Assembly (NCBI GenBank): GCA_934343915.1
Contig: CAKRIL010000033.1
Location: forward strand, 1-27,951
Source: an uncultured Lachnospiraceae bacterium
GTDB lineage: Bacteria; Bacillota; Clostridia; Lachnospirales; Lachnospiraceae
DNA: 27,951 bases
Reading direction: 5' to 3'
The translations under genes were made by a program, and so were the position numbers. Under the pieces are notes generated by a model. The model was not told the DNA's origin, did no database searches, and worked only from the letters and a program-made list of their open reading frames with translations. This document shows positions 6,136 through 13,996 of this stretch, piece by piece (position 1 is the stretch's first letter; every line of letters begins with the position of its first letter).

Positions 6136-9100
6136 GGAACCTGATTTCTCCTATCTGCATATTATCATTACTATATTTCAAAACAGGAATAATTACGCCA
6201 CATTCGCTGCCAATAGATTCCAGCTTATTAGGCGGTGCGCAGAATATAACCTGAAAATTCTGATTTTTAAAGAAGTCCAGCATTAATTTTATATTATGAT
6301 CGCTCATTTTTTCAAAAGGCTCATCTATGAAAATCAATCTTACCGAATTAACTCTGACATTATACAGCATCGACAACGCCGCCGAAAGTATCAGCGTATA
6401 TGGTATCTGGGTTCCGGCACCTGAATTATATCCTACCTGTTTCGATAGCTTACCATCTTTTACTTCATCATTATTGATAATAATTTCATAACTCATATAA
6501 TTTCGATAATCTGCAAATTTCTTCATTTCCGCCATATCGTTATGATCAATAATCTTATTGATAATATCACGAATTTCCTTTTCTCTTATTTCTACCTCAT
6601 CATTTTCATACCCCATCAGACCTGTGAACGTCATTTGCCCATCAGACATATTGTTGGTGTCTTGCAAATATTCTGCATATTTCAGAATTTTTGCATAATC
6701 CGAATTATCACTCAACAGCTTTACATCAAATTGATATTTCGTTGAAAACTGAAGTTTTCGCAACTCCTTATTAATATCTGCAATATCACTTCTTGCATCC
6801 TTTGCCGTTTCATATATATTGAGTACAAATTCTCTTTTAAATATTCGTTCATAGGTTACAGTCTGATCTTTGAGTTTTTGCTGTATCCCTTGCAAATCAT
6901 CAATCCAAATTTTCCCCCTTCTTCTCTGGTAGTCAGCTTCACATTCCAAACCAATAGGTAATTTATCTACTTCCTGCTTTCGATTATTATACGCTTGCTG
7001 CTTACCATTAATATTTCCTTCAAGTTCACGCACTCTGCGTTCCACTCTTTCTTTTGTCGCACGAACCATAAGAGCACCATTCTGTTTTTCCCCGGACAAA
7101 TATTGGTCATATTCTTCTATTGCTTTTTCCACAGCAGAATTGCTTACAACTCTTTCCGCGTCCAATTCCGCCTGTTTTAAAGTTTCCTGTACTTTAGACT
7201 TTTTAATAGATTTATTGTTTTCTGATATCCTTGCTTCTAAAATTGTCTTTTGATCTATATTTTTCTTTCTGTCATTCTTTTTAATATTCAGCTGGTCTTC
7301 AAGCCGTGATACTCTATCATTTAATGCCATAAATTCTGCATTATTTTTCTGTGCTTCCAACAGCTCTTTATAATGACCTCTTTCATTATTCAAATTAACA
7401 GAGACATCTGCCCACTCCTTGTGAACATTTAGATTGAACTCTTTAAAGCAATCCAAACCATCATGCAGGTATTTTGATTTATCTTGCAGGCTTTTTTGCT
7501 CTGATAGTATATCCTGTTCTTTCTTTTCTAACTCATACAACCTTTTCTCCGCTGCTCTTCTATTGAGTTCTATTGCCTGACTTCCCAGACAATAGCTTCT
7601 GATTTTCCTTGTATTAATATATGTTACAGCCATATTACGACTCAGCTTTCCTTCCATCGACATAGCATTATCATAATCTGGTACTTTTTCAATATCCACT
7701 GCATGAATTCTTCCCAACCAAAATTTAAAATAATTTGCTGCGGTTTCATTTTGAATAGCAAGATAACGAAATACAGAATCTTCTTCACATTCCGTTTTCT
7801 TTGACATTAACCGCTTTGTATTTACCAGCTCTACATACCGGTATCTTGACTTATCCAACACTGCATTCGCAATATCAAAGGCATCTTTCGATACTATAAC
7901 AGCATAACGATGTACCCCCAAAAAACTTTCTATCGCATTCCTCCAATTCTCATCCTTCAGCTCTACTACATATTCATAAGCCATATGAGCCTCTTCGCTA
8001 ATACCATGCTTTTTGAGTTCTCGATTAATTTCTTTAATAAGCTCTACCTGCTCCTGAATGTTAGAATAATCCATCCTATTTTTATTGCAGCTTTCAATAA
8101 TACTATTTTGTTCCACGCATTCATTCTGCACTATTTCCAACTCTTTTTTCAGCAAAGTATTTTTCCCAATTAAGTTGTCACGACATCCCTGTATCTCTTC
8201 TTTCAACGAATCAATAAACCTTTGTTTTTCAGCCACCTCAAGACTTTTTGATGTCAATCTTCCAAGTACGTTATCATTTTGTACGGTTACTCCCATCTCC
8301 GATAATCGAACAATCATTTCCTGCATTTTCTTCTGAAAGATTTCCAATTTTCCTTTTTCGTCATCCAACTTTGCCAGTTGCTTTTCATACGTATCTATCA
8401 ATTGTTTAGATGCTTCTATCGCCTTTGAAACATCCAAATTAAGAAGAGCTCTTCTTGTTTCAGAATAAATTTTATCAATATCGTTTATTTCCTGGTCCTG
8501 CTCTTCAATTCTCCTCCCCAGATCTTCACATGTAATAACACTCTTTTTGTTTAACTCCTCCGCTTCCAAAATTTCTCTCTGACACTCCACCAGAGCTTTA
8601 TACTTAATCTTTATATCATCTATCTTCAGCTGTAATGCCTTCTTATCATGCTCGTCATAATCAGCCAATATAGAATCTAAATCCTGTAACTCTTGATTTA
8701 TTTGTTCCAAACTGCCATTTATCTGTTCAATATTCTTTTTTGCTTCTTTCAATTTATCAAAATTAACATCATGTTCTTCTAAAACTGATTCCTTTATAAA
8801 TTCCTGAATTTTCGCAGCGGGATTATATGCCATTATATTTCTTAATTTTCTTTGATATTTAGGAACCTCCTGATAAGGCAATTTAAGTCCAATCATTTGC
8901 ATAAATAAAGTAATACCATCTTTTTTATTTTTCATCTGTATCCCATATTTTTTTTGAAATCCCGAAGCATCATAAGGTTTTACAAGTGAATCTTCTTCAT
9001 ATACAAATGAAATGTCTGCCATTGTCTTTCCATCCATAGCATACCAATATGTGCCTCTAATATCTGTAACAGCTGTCTCTATTACTACACCCAGCACAAA

Positions 9101-9439
9101 TGGATTCTCATTTATCTGATCAAAATATTCTAATGCAATATGTGTATACACTACAGGTATCTTATCGGCAGGTCTTGCATATATCCCGGCACTGGCATCC
9201 ACCAGACACCGCGTATATGAAACTAAATTACGTTTTCCTACACCGGTATTGTACCCACTAGTAGCCTTATTGAATTGCGTGTCACCTGTATATGCATATT
9301 TAACAGCATCTAATATTGTTGATTTTCCACATTCATTTTCACCTGAAATCAATGTTAGATTTTCAGAAACAGGGATTGTCTTATTATTAAATCCATACCA
9401 ATTTACCAAATGTATATTACGCAAAATAGTTTTATTCAT
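6125..9439 (-). CDS. jetC: Wadjet system SMC-like ATPase JetC
   Basis: A 1104-residue SMC/MukB-like ATPase, the motor of Wadjet loop extrusion. The head begins at once with LRNIHLVNWYGFNN and a Walker A GENECGKST (33-41). Two long heptad-rich coiled-coil arms (about 230-480 and 620-900) flank a hinge region (about 480-600). At the C-terminus are a signature-like NSGAGTQ, and Walker B LIFIDEP with Asp1039-Glu1040. The ATG at 9439 is preferred over the in-frame GTG at 9451 because GTGAGG is placed 6 nt before the ATG and serves as ribosome binding site. The start overlaps the jetB stop by 8 bp. The length is close to other JetC proteins and no break is seen. Confidence 0.95.
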   Translation of the reverse strand: MNKTILRNIHLVNWYGFNNKTIPVSENLTLISGENECGKSTILDAVKYAYTGDTQFNKATSGYNTGVGKRNLVSYTRCLVDASAGIYARPADKIPVVYTHIALEYFDQINENPFVLGVVIETAVTDIRGTYWYAMDGKTMADISFVYEEDSLVKPYDASGFQKKYGIQMKNKKDGITLFMQMIGLKLPYQEVPKYQRKLRNIMAYNPAAKIQEFIKESVLEEHDVNFDKLKEAKKNIEQINGSLEQINQELQDLDSILADYDEHDKKALQLKIDDIKIKYKALVECQREILEAEELNKKSVITCEDLGRRIEEQDQEINDIDKIYSETRRALLNLDVSKAIEASKQLIDTYEKQLAKLDDEKGKLEIFQKKMQEMIVRLSEMGVTVQNDNVLGRLTSKSLEVAEKQRFIDSLKEEIQGCRDNLIGKNTLLKKELEIVQNECVEQNSIIESCNKNRMDYSNIQEQVELIKEINRELKKHGISEEAHMAYEYVVELKDENWRNAIESFLGVHRYAVIVSKDAFDIANAVLDKSRYRYVELVNTKRLMSKKTECEEDSVFRYLAIQNETAANYFKFWLGRIHAVDIEKVPDYDNAMSMEGKLSRNMAVTYINTRKIRSYCLGSQAIELNRRAAEKRLYELEKKEQDILSEQKSLQDKSKYLHDGLDCFKEFNLNVHKEWADVSVNLNNERGHYKELLEAQKNNAEFMALNDRVSRLEDQLNIKKNDRKKNIDQKTILEARISENNKSIKKSKVQETLKQAELDAERVVSNSAVEKAIEEYDQYLSGEKQNGALMVRATKERVERRVRELEGNINGKQQAYNNRKQEVDKLPIGLECEADYQRRRGKIWIDDLQGIQQKLKDQTVTYERIFKREFVLNIYETAKDARSDIADINKELRKLQFSTKYQFDVKLLSDNSDYAKILKYAEYLQDTNNMSDGQMTFTGLMGYENDEVEIREKEIRDIINKIIDHNDMAEMKKFADYRNYMSYEIIINNDEVKDGKLSKQVGYNSGAGTQIPYTLILSAALSMLYNVRVNSVRLIFIDEPFEKMSDHNIKLMLDFFKNQNFQVIFCAPPNKLESIGSECGVIIPVLKYSNDNMQIGEIRFHEQ

Positions 9440-10070
9440 CTGTATCCTCACTTTCCAAAAATTTATCCTGCTCAGTCTCTATGTTTTCTCCATCGGATGC
9501 ATATTCCGCCATAACTTGCTTTAATTGTCCAATATCCATACAGAATTGTAATGATGGGTATAATTGAACTTTCCCTTCTTCTGTTGATATGTCGTCACTA
9601 TAATCTATCATGCTGAATTTTTTAAATATGCGATATGAATCCTTAAAGTCTGACGGTTTCATATTAATTTGATAGATTTTGCATTTGTCAATAATATCAC
9701 CAACCGTAATATACACCGGATCTGCATACCCCATACGCTCTAAAAACAAAAGCCATAGTACCATTAATAGCTTTATCTGCTTTGTATCAAAACGATATAA
9801 ATTTATTCTCTTTAAACCGACTGTTTCAACATCTTCATCCGCTTGTTGTAACATTGCCACTTTCATTCTTTCTTCCACAACAACCTTATAACCAATAGCT
9901 GCCAAATATGCATTTACATCATATTGATTGGATTCTGACGATATAAAATCGTATAATTTTTCATCTTTGTCAGCTACAATAAAAGTGGTATCAAGCATTT
10001 TACGAATACATTTCTTAAATAAATATGCATCTTCTTCACTCATTTTTTTCATAAAGCTGAAATCATTCAT
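9432..10070 (-). CDS. jetB: Wadjet system protein JetB (kleisin-associated WHD subunit, DUF4194)
   Basis: A 212-residue subunit. JetB is the MukE-like winged-helix partner that binds the JetA kleisin and JetC head. The body (SEEDAYLFKKCIRKMLDTTF, AYLAAIGYKVVVEE, LYRFDTKQIKLLMVLWLLFL, then the DIIDKCKIY segment) has the DUF4194 pattern. The last 25 residues are acidic and likely unstructured. AAGGAG lies 7 nt before the ATG, 13 bp after jetA. The stop codon overlaps the jetC start, so production of B and C is probably coupled. Assignment rests on sequence pattern plus its place between jetA and jetC. Confidence 0.9.
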   Translation of the reverse strand: MNDFSFMKKMSEEDAYLFKKCIRKMLDTTFIVADKDEKLYDFISSESNQYDVNAYLAAIGYKVVVEERMKVAMLQQADEDVETVGLKRINLYRFDTKQIKLLMVLWLLFLERMGYADPVYITVGDIIDKCKIYQINMKPSDFKDSYRIFKKFSMIDYSDDISTEEGKVQLYPSLQFCMDIGQLKQVMAEYASDGENIETEQDKFLESEDTDE

Positions 10071-10083
10071 AAACAGACTCCTT

Positions 10084-11514
10084 CTATTTCTTAATTACTG
10101 TCATATCAGTAATATCAGCAATCTCTGTTTTTACAGTTTCTTCCGACAGTCGAATATCATACCGGAACTCATCATTTTTAGCATAAAGCATTGCTGCTGC
10201 ATACATCAATATCTCTTCTTTCGTCTGAATTGACCTTTCTTTAATATTCAATTCATCTTCACTACCTAATTGTGCATCCAAGAAAGTAGTTACCCTATCA
10301 ACAGAATATCTATTTTGAGAACTATTAAACAACTTTTCTGTTTGTACTCTCTTTTCTTCTTCTGATAACTCAACTGTTGAAAGCCCGATATTTTCTCCCT
10401 CGTTTTTTACGCGCTTATTTTTTTCAAAAGATTTATAGCCTACATATTTTTGATTAGTGATACGTGTACAATCTGCAACTTTTTCCATTGCAGCATTCTG
10501 TTCTTCTTCTGTCATCCTGGACACAGTATCCAAAAAATCATTAATCACTGCTTCTAATCTTACCCCATTACTTGCCATCAGCATAATTCTTGTATTTGCA
10601 AGATTATAGTAATTATTAATGCGGTTATCTATAAGCTCCATATTGGCTTCGTATTCAACACTTAAGAAATACCGGAGTTCGGCAAAATATCGTTCAACAC
10701 GCTCTCTTGCCTCTTCATAATCCAATTGCAATTTTTCCGAGCACTCTTTTATTATTTTTTCACATATATCTTCCTGTCTAAGTATTCTTAATTTCGCTTT
10801 TATAAATGATATTTGTGTAGGAATCAAGCCATTATTTTTAACAAAAAAATATTCGTTAAAAAAATGGTCAAGCATTTCATCTTTCATTATAAATTGCCCA
10901 AAACTATTGATATCTTGAAAAGCAATTACCGCTTTCATAATGCTTGAAATGTTATCCTTCAACTCTACCAGTTCATTTTTTAATTCTGTTTCATTATCAA
11001 TTAGTGGCACCAAAATATTAGTATAAGGTCTCTCTCTGCGAACAGAATCTCCCTCAAATGCAGATTTTATAATCTCGTACATAGAGAAAATGCGGTTTGA
11101 CATCATGCCTTCTCCGCTTTTTTCTGTCATTTTTCTCAAAAAATCCATAAATCGTCTGCAGTCAATCGAAATATTAACAACATACTCTCCATTTCTGCCT
11201 ATCTCTCGAGGAAGTAACCATCCACATTCACGAAACAGGGAAAGAATTTCTGAAGATTGCATTTCGACTCCATTTTCTTCCGTTTCACTTTCATCGCCCA
11301 CTGCAATATCTTCCAACAAACTTTTTCCCGTGACATTTATTCCCACATTTTTCAAATAAACGGTTATACTATCTTTTGCATCAGCTTCATACAATACCGG
11401 CAATTCTTTTGTTTTATCAATTAATATCTGAATGCAGTCATAATATATTCTTTTGTATTTCAATGTTAGCGGCTTAAAAAAAGAATCATTTTTTACATAT
11501 TCAAAAAAGTTCAC
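10084..11514 (-). CDS. jetA: Wadjet system protein JetA (kleisin-like subunit)
   Basis: A 476-residue first gene of the jet operon. JetA is the MukF-like kleisin that bridges the JetC heads. The N-terminus (MNFFEYVKNDSFFKPLTLKY, then YYDCIQILIDKTKE) and the later RIFSMYEIIKSAFEGDSVRR helix fit the JetA family (DUF5716-like). The protein is nearly all helical with a winged-helix-like first part and no catalytic motif. Translation starts at GTG (11512-11514) after GGGAGG with 7-nt spacing. An extended -10 promoter lies 48 bp upstream. I lean towards a type II Wadjet from the JetA type and subunit sizes, but the subtype needs profile comparison. Confidence 0.9.
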   Translation of the reverse strand: MNFFEYVKNDSFFKPLTLKYKRIYYDCIQILIDKTKELPVLYEADAKDSITVYLKNVGINVTGKSLLEDIAVGDESETEENGVEMQSSEILSLFRECGWLLPREIGRNGEYVVNISIDCRRFMDFLRKMTEKSGEGMMSNRIFSMYEIIKSAFEGDSVRRERPYTNILVPLIDNETELKNELVELKDNISSIMKAVIAFQDINSFGQFIMKDEMLDHFFNEYFFVKNNGLIPTQISFIKAKLRILRQEDICEKIIKECSEKLQLDYEEARERVERYFAELRYFLSVEYEANMELIDNRINNYYNLANTRIMLMASNGVRLEAVINDFLDTVSRMTEEEQNAAMEKVADCTRITNQKYVGYKSFEKNKRVKNEGENIGLSTVELSEEEKRVQTEKLFNSSQNRYSVDRVTTFLDAQLGSEDELNIKERSIQTKEEILMYAAAMLYAKNDEFRYDIRLSEETVKTEIADITDMTVIKK

Positions 11515-11561
11515 TTTCCAACCTCCCGGATTAATACCTTTTATCCTTTATGGCTCTTTAT

Positions 11562-11570
11562 ATTATACCA
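11562..11570 (-). promoter_or_regulatory. Extended -10 promoter of the jet operon
   Basis: On the minus strand TGG followed by consensus TATAAT (complement of 11562-11567). It lies in the short gap between the DUF4143 ATPase gene and jetA, so the Wadjet operon can be transcribed independently. Directly upstream are two tandem GGGACA repeats. Confidence 0.55.
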
Positions 11571-11596
11571 CTGTCCCTGTCCCATTTTTGGACTCT

Positions 11597-12805
11597 TTAC
11601 AACTCCAGGCTATTCTCCTTCAATAGAAAATCATAAATACTCATAGTTGTAATACCATCCTCATCTCTTGTCACATTCATAATATCCTTAACAAGAATAA
11701 TCTTCTTAAAAGAATCATTTACATTTATCAGTGAAGCCTTCTCCTGCATCCTTTTTTCTTCAGTCAGCATACTAAATGCTGACTGAATATAGTAACGCTT
11801 ACTTCCAAGATTTGCTATAAAATCAATCTCCAGATAGTTTCTTTCCGTTTTCCCTTCCCGGTTCACGCCTCTCTTCTCTACAACTCCGACGTCTACGGAA
11901 TATCCACGGCTCCTAAGCTCATTGTAGACAATATTCTCCATAATGTGTGTTTCTTCAATTTGACGGAACCCTAATCTTGCATTACGGAGTCCAACATCTT
12001 CGAAATAGTACTTCAAAGGAGTTCCAATATATTTCCTTCCCTTTACATTGTAGCGATTTGCTTTGTTGATAACAAAAGCATCCTCCAAATATTCAATATA
12101 CTGCCTGATCGTATTGCCGCTGATATTTGACTGCACCACGCTTCTAAAAGTCGCTTCTATCTTAGGTACATTAGTAAGTGAACCTATTGCTGACGCAAGA
12201 ATATTCACCAAATCTTCCAGTTCCTGCGTTTTATCAATGCGGTGCCTCTCAATAATATCTTTTAAATATGTTTCTTCAAACAGATTGGTTAAATAATTGA
12301 TCTTTTGTTCCTCCGTCTTCATAGTCACAGTAAGTGGTAAACCACCATAAATTACATACTCAGCCCAACCATGATAGACATCGCCTTCATATACCTGCAT
12401 AAATTCCTTAAAAGTTAACGGATTAATATGAATTTCATCGCCCCTGCCTCTAAATTCTGTAATAACATCTTTTGAAAGGAATTTAGAATTACTTCCGGTT
12501 ACACAGACATCAACATTCCTAATATGCAGCAGCGAATTAAGAACTTCCTCAAATTCTTCCAGCAACTTCACTTCATCTAATAAAACATAATACTGCTCAT
12601 CATCTACAATAACAGATTCTATAAAATCCAAAATATTGTCCGGGTTACGATACTTTCTATCTTTTCGCTGATCCAACTCTATGGAAATAATATGACTTTC
12701 ATCAACACCCTGTTTCAACAGATAGTTTCTAAAGATAGTAAAAATCAAATATGATTTCCCGCATCTTCTGATTCCAGTCACTACCTTAATCATACCATTA
12801 TTCAT
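11597..12805 (-). CDS. AAA ATPase with DUF4143 domain, probably N-terminally truncated
   Basis: 402 residues. Walker A GIRRCGKS (11-18), Walker B VLLDEV (74-79), sensor-1 TGSNS (103-107) and an RGR motif (119-121) define the AAA domain. The C-terminal DUF4143 region (about 190-385) includes the nuclease-fold-like strand EIDFIANLGSKRYYIQ. Such proteins are common accessory genes of unknown function. Family members normally have 15-25 residues (a YLNKLI-type helix) before the P-loop segment. Here the ORF begins only ten residues before the P-loop, and the in-frame codon three before the ATG is a TGA. No strong ribosome binding site is visible, only GGGG 10 nt upstream. It may be a 5'-deleted gene or a shorter functional form. 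Confidence 0.8.
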   Translation of the reverse strand: MNNGMIKVVTGIRRCGKSYLIFTIFRNYLLKQGVDESHIISIELDQRKDRKYRNPDNILDFIESVIVDDEQYYVLLDEVKLLEEFEEVLNSLLHIRNVDVCVTGSNSKFLSKDVITEFRGRGDEIHINPLTFKEFMQVYEGDVYHGWAEYVIYGGLPLTVTMKTEEQKINYLTNLFEETYLKDIIERHRIDKTQELEDLVNILASAIGSLTNVPKIEATFRSVVQSNISGNTIRQYIEYLEDAFVINKANRYNVKGRKYIGTPLKYYFEDVGLRNARLGFRQIEETHIMENIVYNELRSRGYSVDVGVVEKRGVNREGKTERNYLEIDFIANLGSKRYYIQSAFSMLTEEKRMQEKASLINVNDSFKKIILVKDIMNVTRDEDGITTMSIYDFLLKENSLEL

Positions 12806-12945
12806 CAGGTTTCATCCCCGCGGAGCGTTTTTGTGTAATAGGAACAAAGTTTGAGTCATATTAAATTTTTTATTCCTGCAAAAGTGATAAACCAACCTGT
12901 TGTGATATCATTTTCAATTCCTATATTAACTTATCGCATATAGCT

Positions 12946-13266
12946 CTACAACCTATCATACTTATCAGCCTTCCCCTTTGCTTTTTCTATCGGATATTTG
13001 GCTTCATTCATTGTCATCTTCATATTAACAATTTCATCCGCGTCAAGTCCCAGCTTGTCTAACAAATCCTGACTATATACTATTACATCCGCCAGTTCCT
13101 CTTTTACATGTTGTAAATCATAATTCTCATTCGACCACTGAAAACACTCTAACAGCTCAGCAGCCTCAATTACAATTGATTTGGCAAGATTTGCCGGTGA
13201 ATGAAACTGATCCCAATCTCTGTCTTCTGTAAATTTTCTAATTCTATCTATTGTTTCCTGTCTCAT
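12946..13266 (-). CDS. MazG-like nucleotide pyrophosphohydrolase
   Basis: A 106-residue single-domain MazG/RS21-C6-type protein expected to hydrolyse (d)NTPs to (d)NMP and pyrophosphate. Metal-binding motifs are present: EAAELLE (about residues 38-44) and EELADVIVY (about 60-68), with the typical DWDQFHSPANLAKSI lead-in. The ATG at 13266 is chosen because AAAGGAG lies 5 nt before it; a longer open frame begins further upstream without a site. A TGG-TATAAT extended -10 lies upstream. Small MazG proteins serve in housecleaning, and some phage-defence systems deplete dNTPs with related enzymes; its place in a defence island makes a defence role possible but unproven. Confidence 0.88.
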   Translation of the reverse strand: MRQETIDRIRKFTEDRDWDQFHSPANLAKSIVIEAAELLECFQWSNENYDLQHVKEELADVIVYSQDLLDKLGLDADEIVNMKMTMNEAKYPIEKAKGKADKYDRL

Positions 13267-13293
13267 AACTGCTCCTTTGTTTTGCAAATTTCA

Positions 13294-13302
13294 ATTATAC
13301 CA
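13294..13302 (-). promoter_or_regulatory. Extended -10 promoter of the MazG-like gene
   Basis: TGG plus consensus TATAAT on the minus strand (complement of 13294-13299), 28 bp from the MazG start codon. It has the same extended -10 form as the jet and endonuclease promoters. Confidence 0.5.
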
Positions 13303-13562
13303 TTCGATATTCTATTCCGTACATTTATGGTTACAATCTGTATATAGATTATATATTATATTCGTCAGCGTCAATGTACATCACCTGCAAATGGCTCTCT
13401 TTACATATTTGTCTAACTTCGTTCGATGTATTTATTGCACAAATTATACTGACACGAATCATGAATTTAACATAATTTTTTACATGATTTCCGATATATC
13501 CACAATAAGCACTCCTCTCAACAGCATAAAGATACCTTAATTGTGAATTGCTTAGACAATCA
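13303..13562. other. Mostly non-coding gap with one weak small ORF
   Basis: The only candidate is a 37-codon minus-strand ORF (13349-13462, MIRVSIICAINTSNEVRQIC and onward, ending YIDADEYNI). It has no ribosome binding site, and its start resembles that of a response-regulator receiver domain only loosely. I treat it as a possible gene relic. Nothing else is supported. Confidence 0.25.
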
Positions 13563-13859
13563 TTATAAAAACTCTTTTCCTTCTATAACATTTTCTTCTA
13601 CCTCAAACACTCTTTTAAGCCCCATCTTTACTCGGTATGCTTTTCTTGCATTAAGAAGGTTTTCATTTGTCATTGCCCCCGTTTCAAATTCAGTCTCATC
13701 CTCATCGGAATTTGCACAAAAATAAAACCTCTCTTCGTAGGTCACTTCCTCACCCTATATTATAATAGTTGTAGTTCTCTTCCTCTCTTCAATTTCATGT
13801 GTCCTGTCACATAGTGGACAAGACATATGAATTTTTCTAATTAATGTACCGTTTGCCAT
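13563..13859 (-). pseudogene. YgiT/MqsA-type zinc-finger antitoxin gene broken by a TAG and 3' truncation
   Basis: A good start (AAGGAGG, 7 nt, ATG at 13857-13859) opens a frame reading MANGTLIRKIHMSCPLCDRT and on to the end of a TTTIII strand. It is then interrupted by TAG (13755-13757) and continues in the same frame as GEEVTYEERFYFCANSDEDE, ETEFETGAMTNENLLNARKA and YRVKMGL. The CPLC and FCAN segments form the N-terminal zinc-finger module, and the NENLLNARKAYRVK helix leads into what should be an XRE-type HTH domain. The usual residue at the TAG is a Lys, so one AAG-to-TAG change explains it. After MGL the expected HTH is missing and 17 unrelated residues lead to a stop. Intact relatives are antitoxins or autoregulators of type II toxin-antitoxin pairs. 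No toxin gene is adjacent. Confidence 0.75.
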
Positions 13860-13880
13860 CGTTCAACCTCCTTTAGTATC

Positions 13881-13923
13881 CCATTATGCAAAAGGAAACT
13901 CCATTTTATCCTTTGCATAATGG
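13881..13923. promoter_or_regulatory. Large palindrome upstream of the broken zinc-finger gene
   Basis: CCATTATGCAAA-A-GGA (13881-13896) and its inverted copy TCCTTTGCATAATGG (13909-13923), with one bulged A and a 12-nt centre. It lies 21-63 bp before the start codon of the zinc-finger gene, where MqsA-like proteins usually bind their own promoter. A hairpin in RNA is an alternative. Confidence 0.45.
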
Positions 13924-13996
13924 AAAGACACAGATACCACTTGCTTCTGCTGATCACGATTATACGATTATATCCCAAGATTTTTAGTTTTGGCGT

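Noticed and set aside
6995..9524. Several plus-strand open frames opposite jetC
   Set aside because: They are antisense to a confidently identified SMC gene, have no ribosome binding sites and give low-complexity hydrophobic translations.
13277..13540. An 87-codon plus-strand frame in the gap before the MazG gene
   Set aside because: No ribosome binding site, Tyr/Ile/Phe-rich random-looking translation, and it crosses the MazG promoter.
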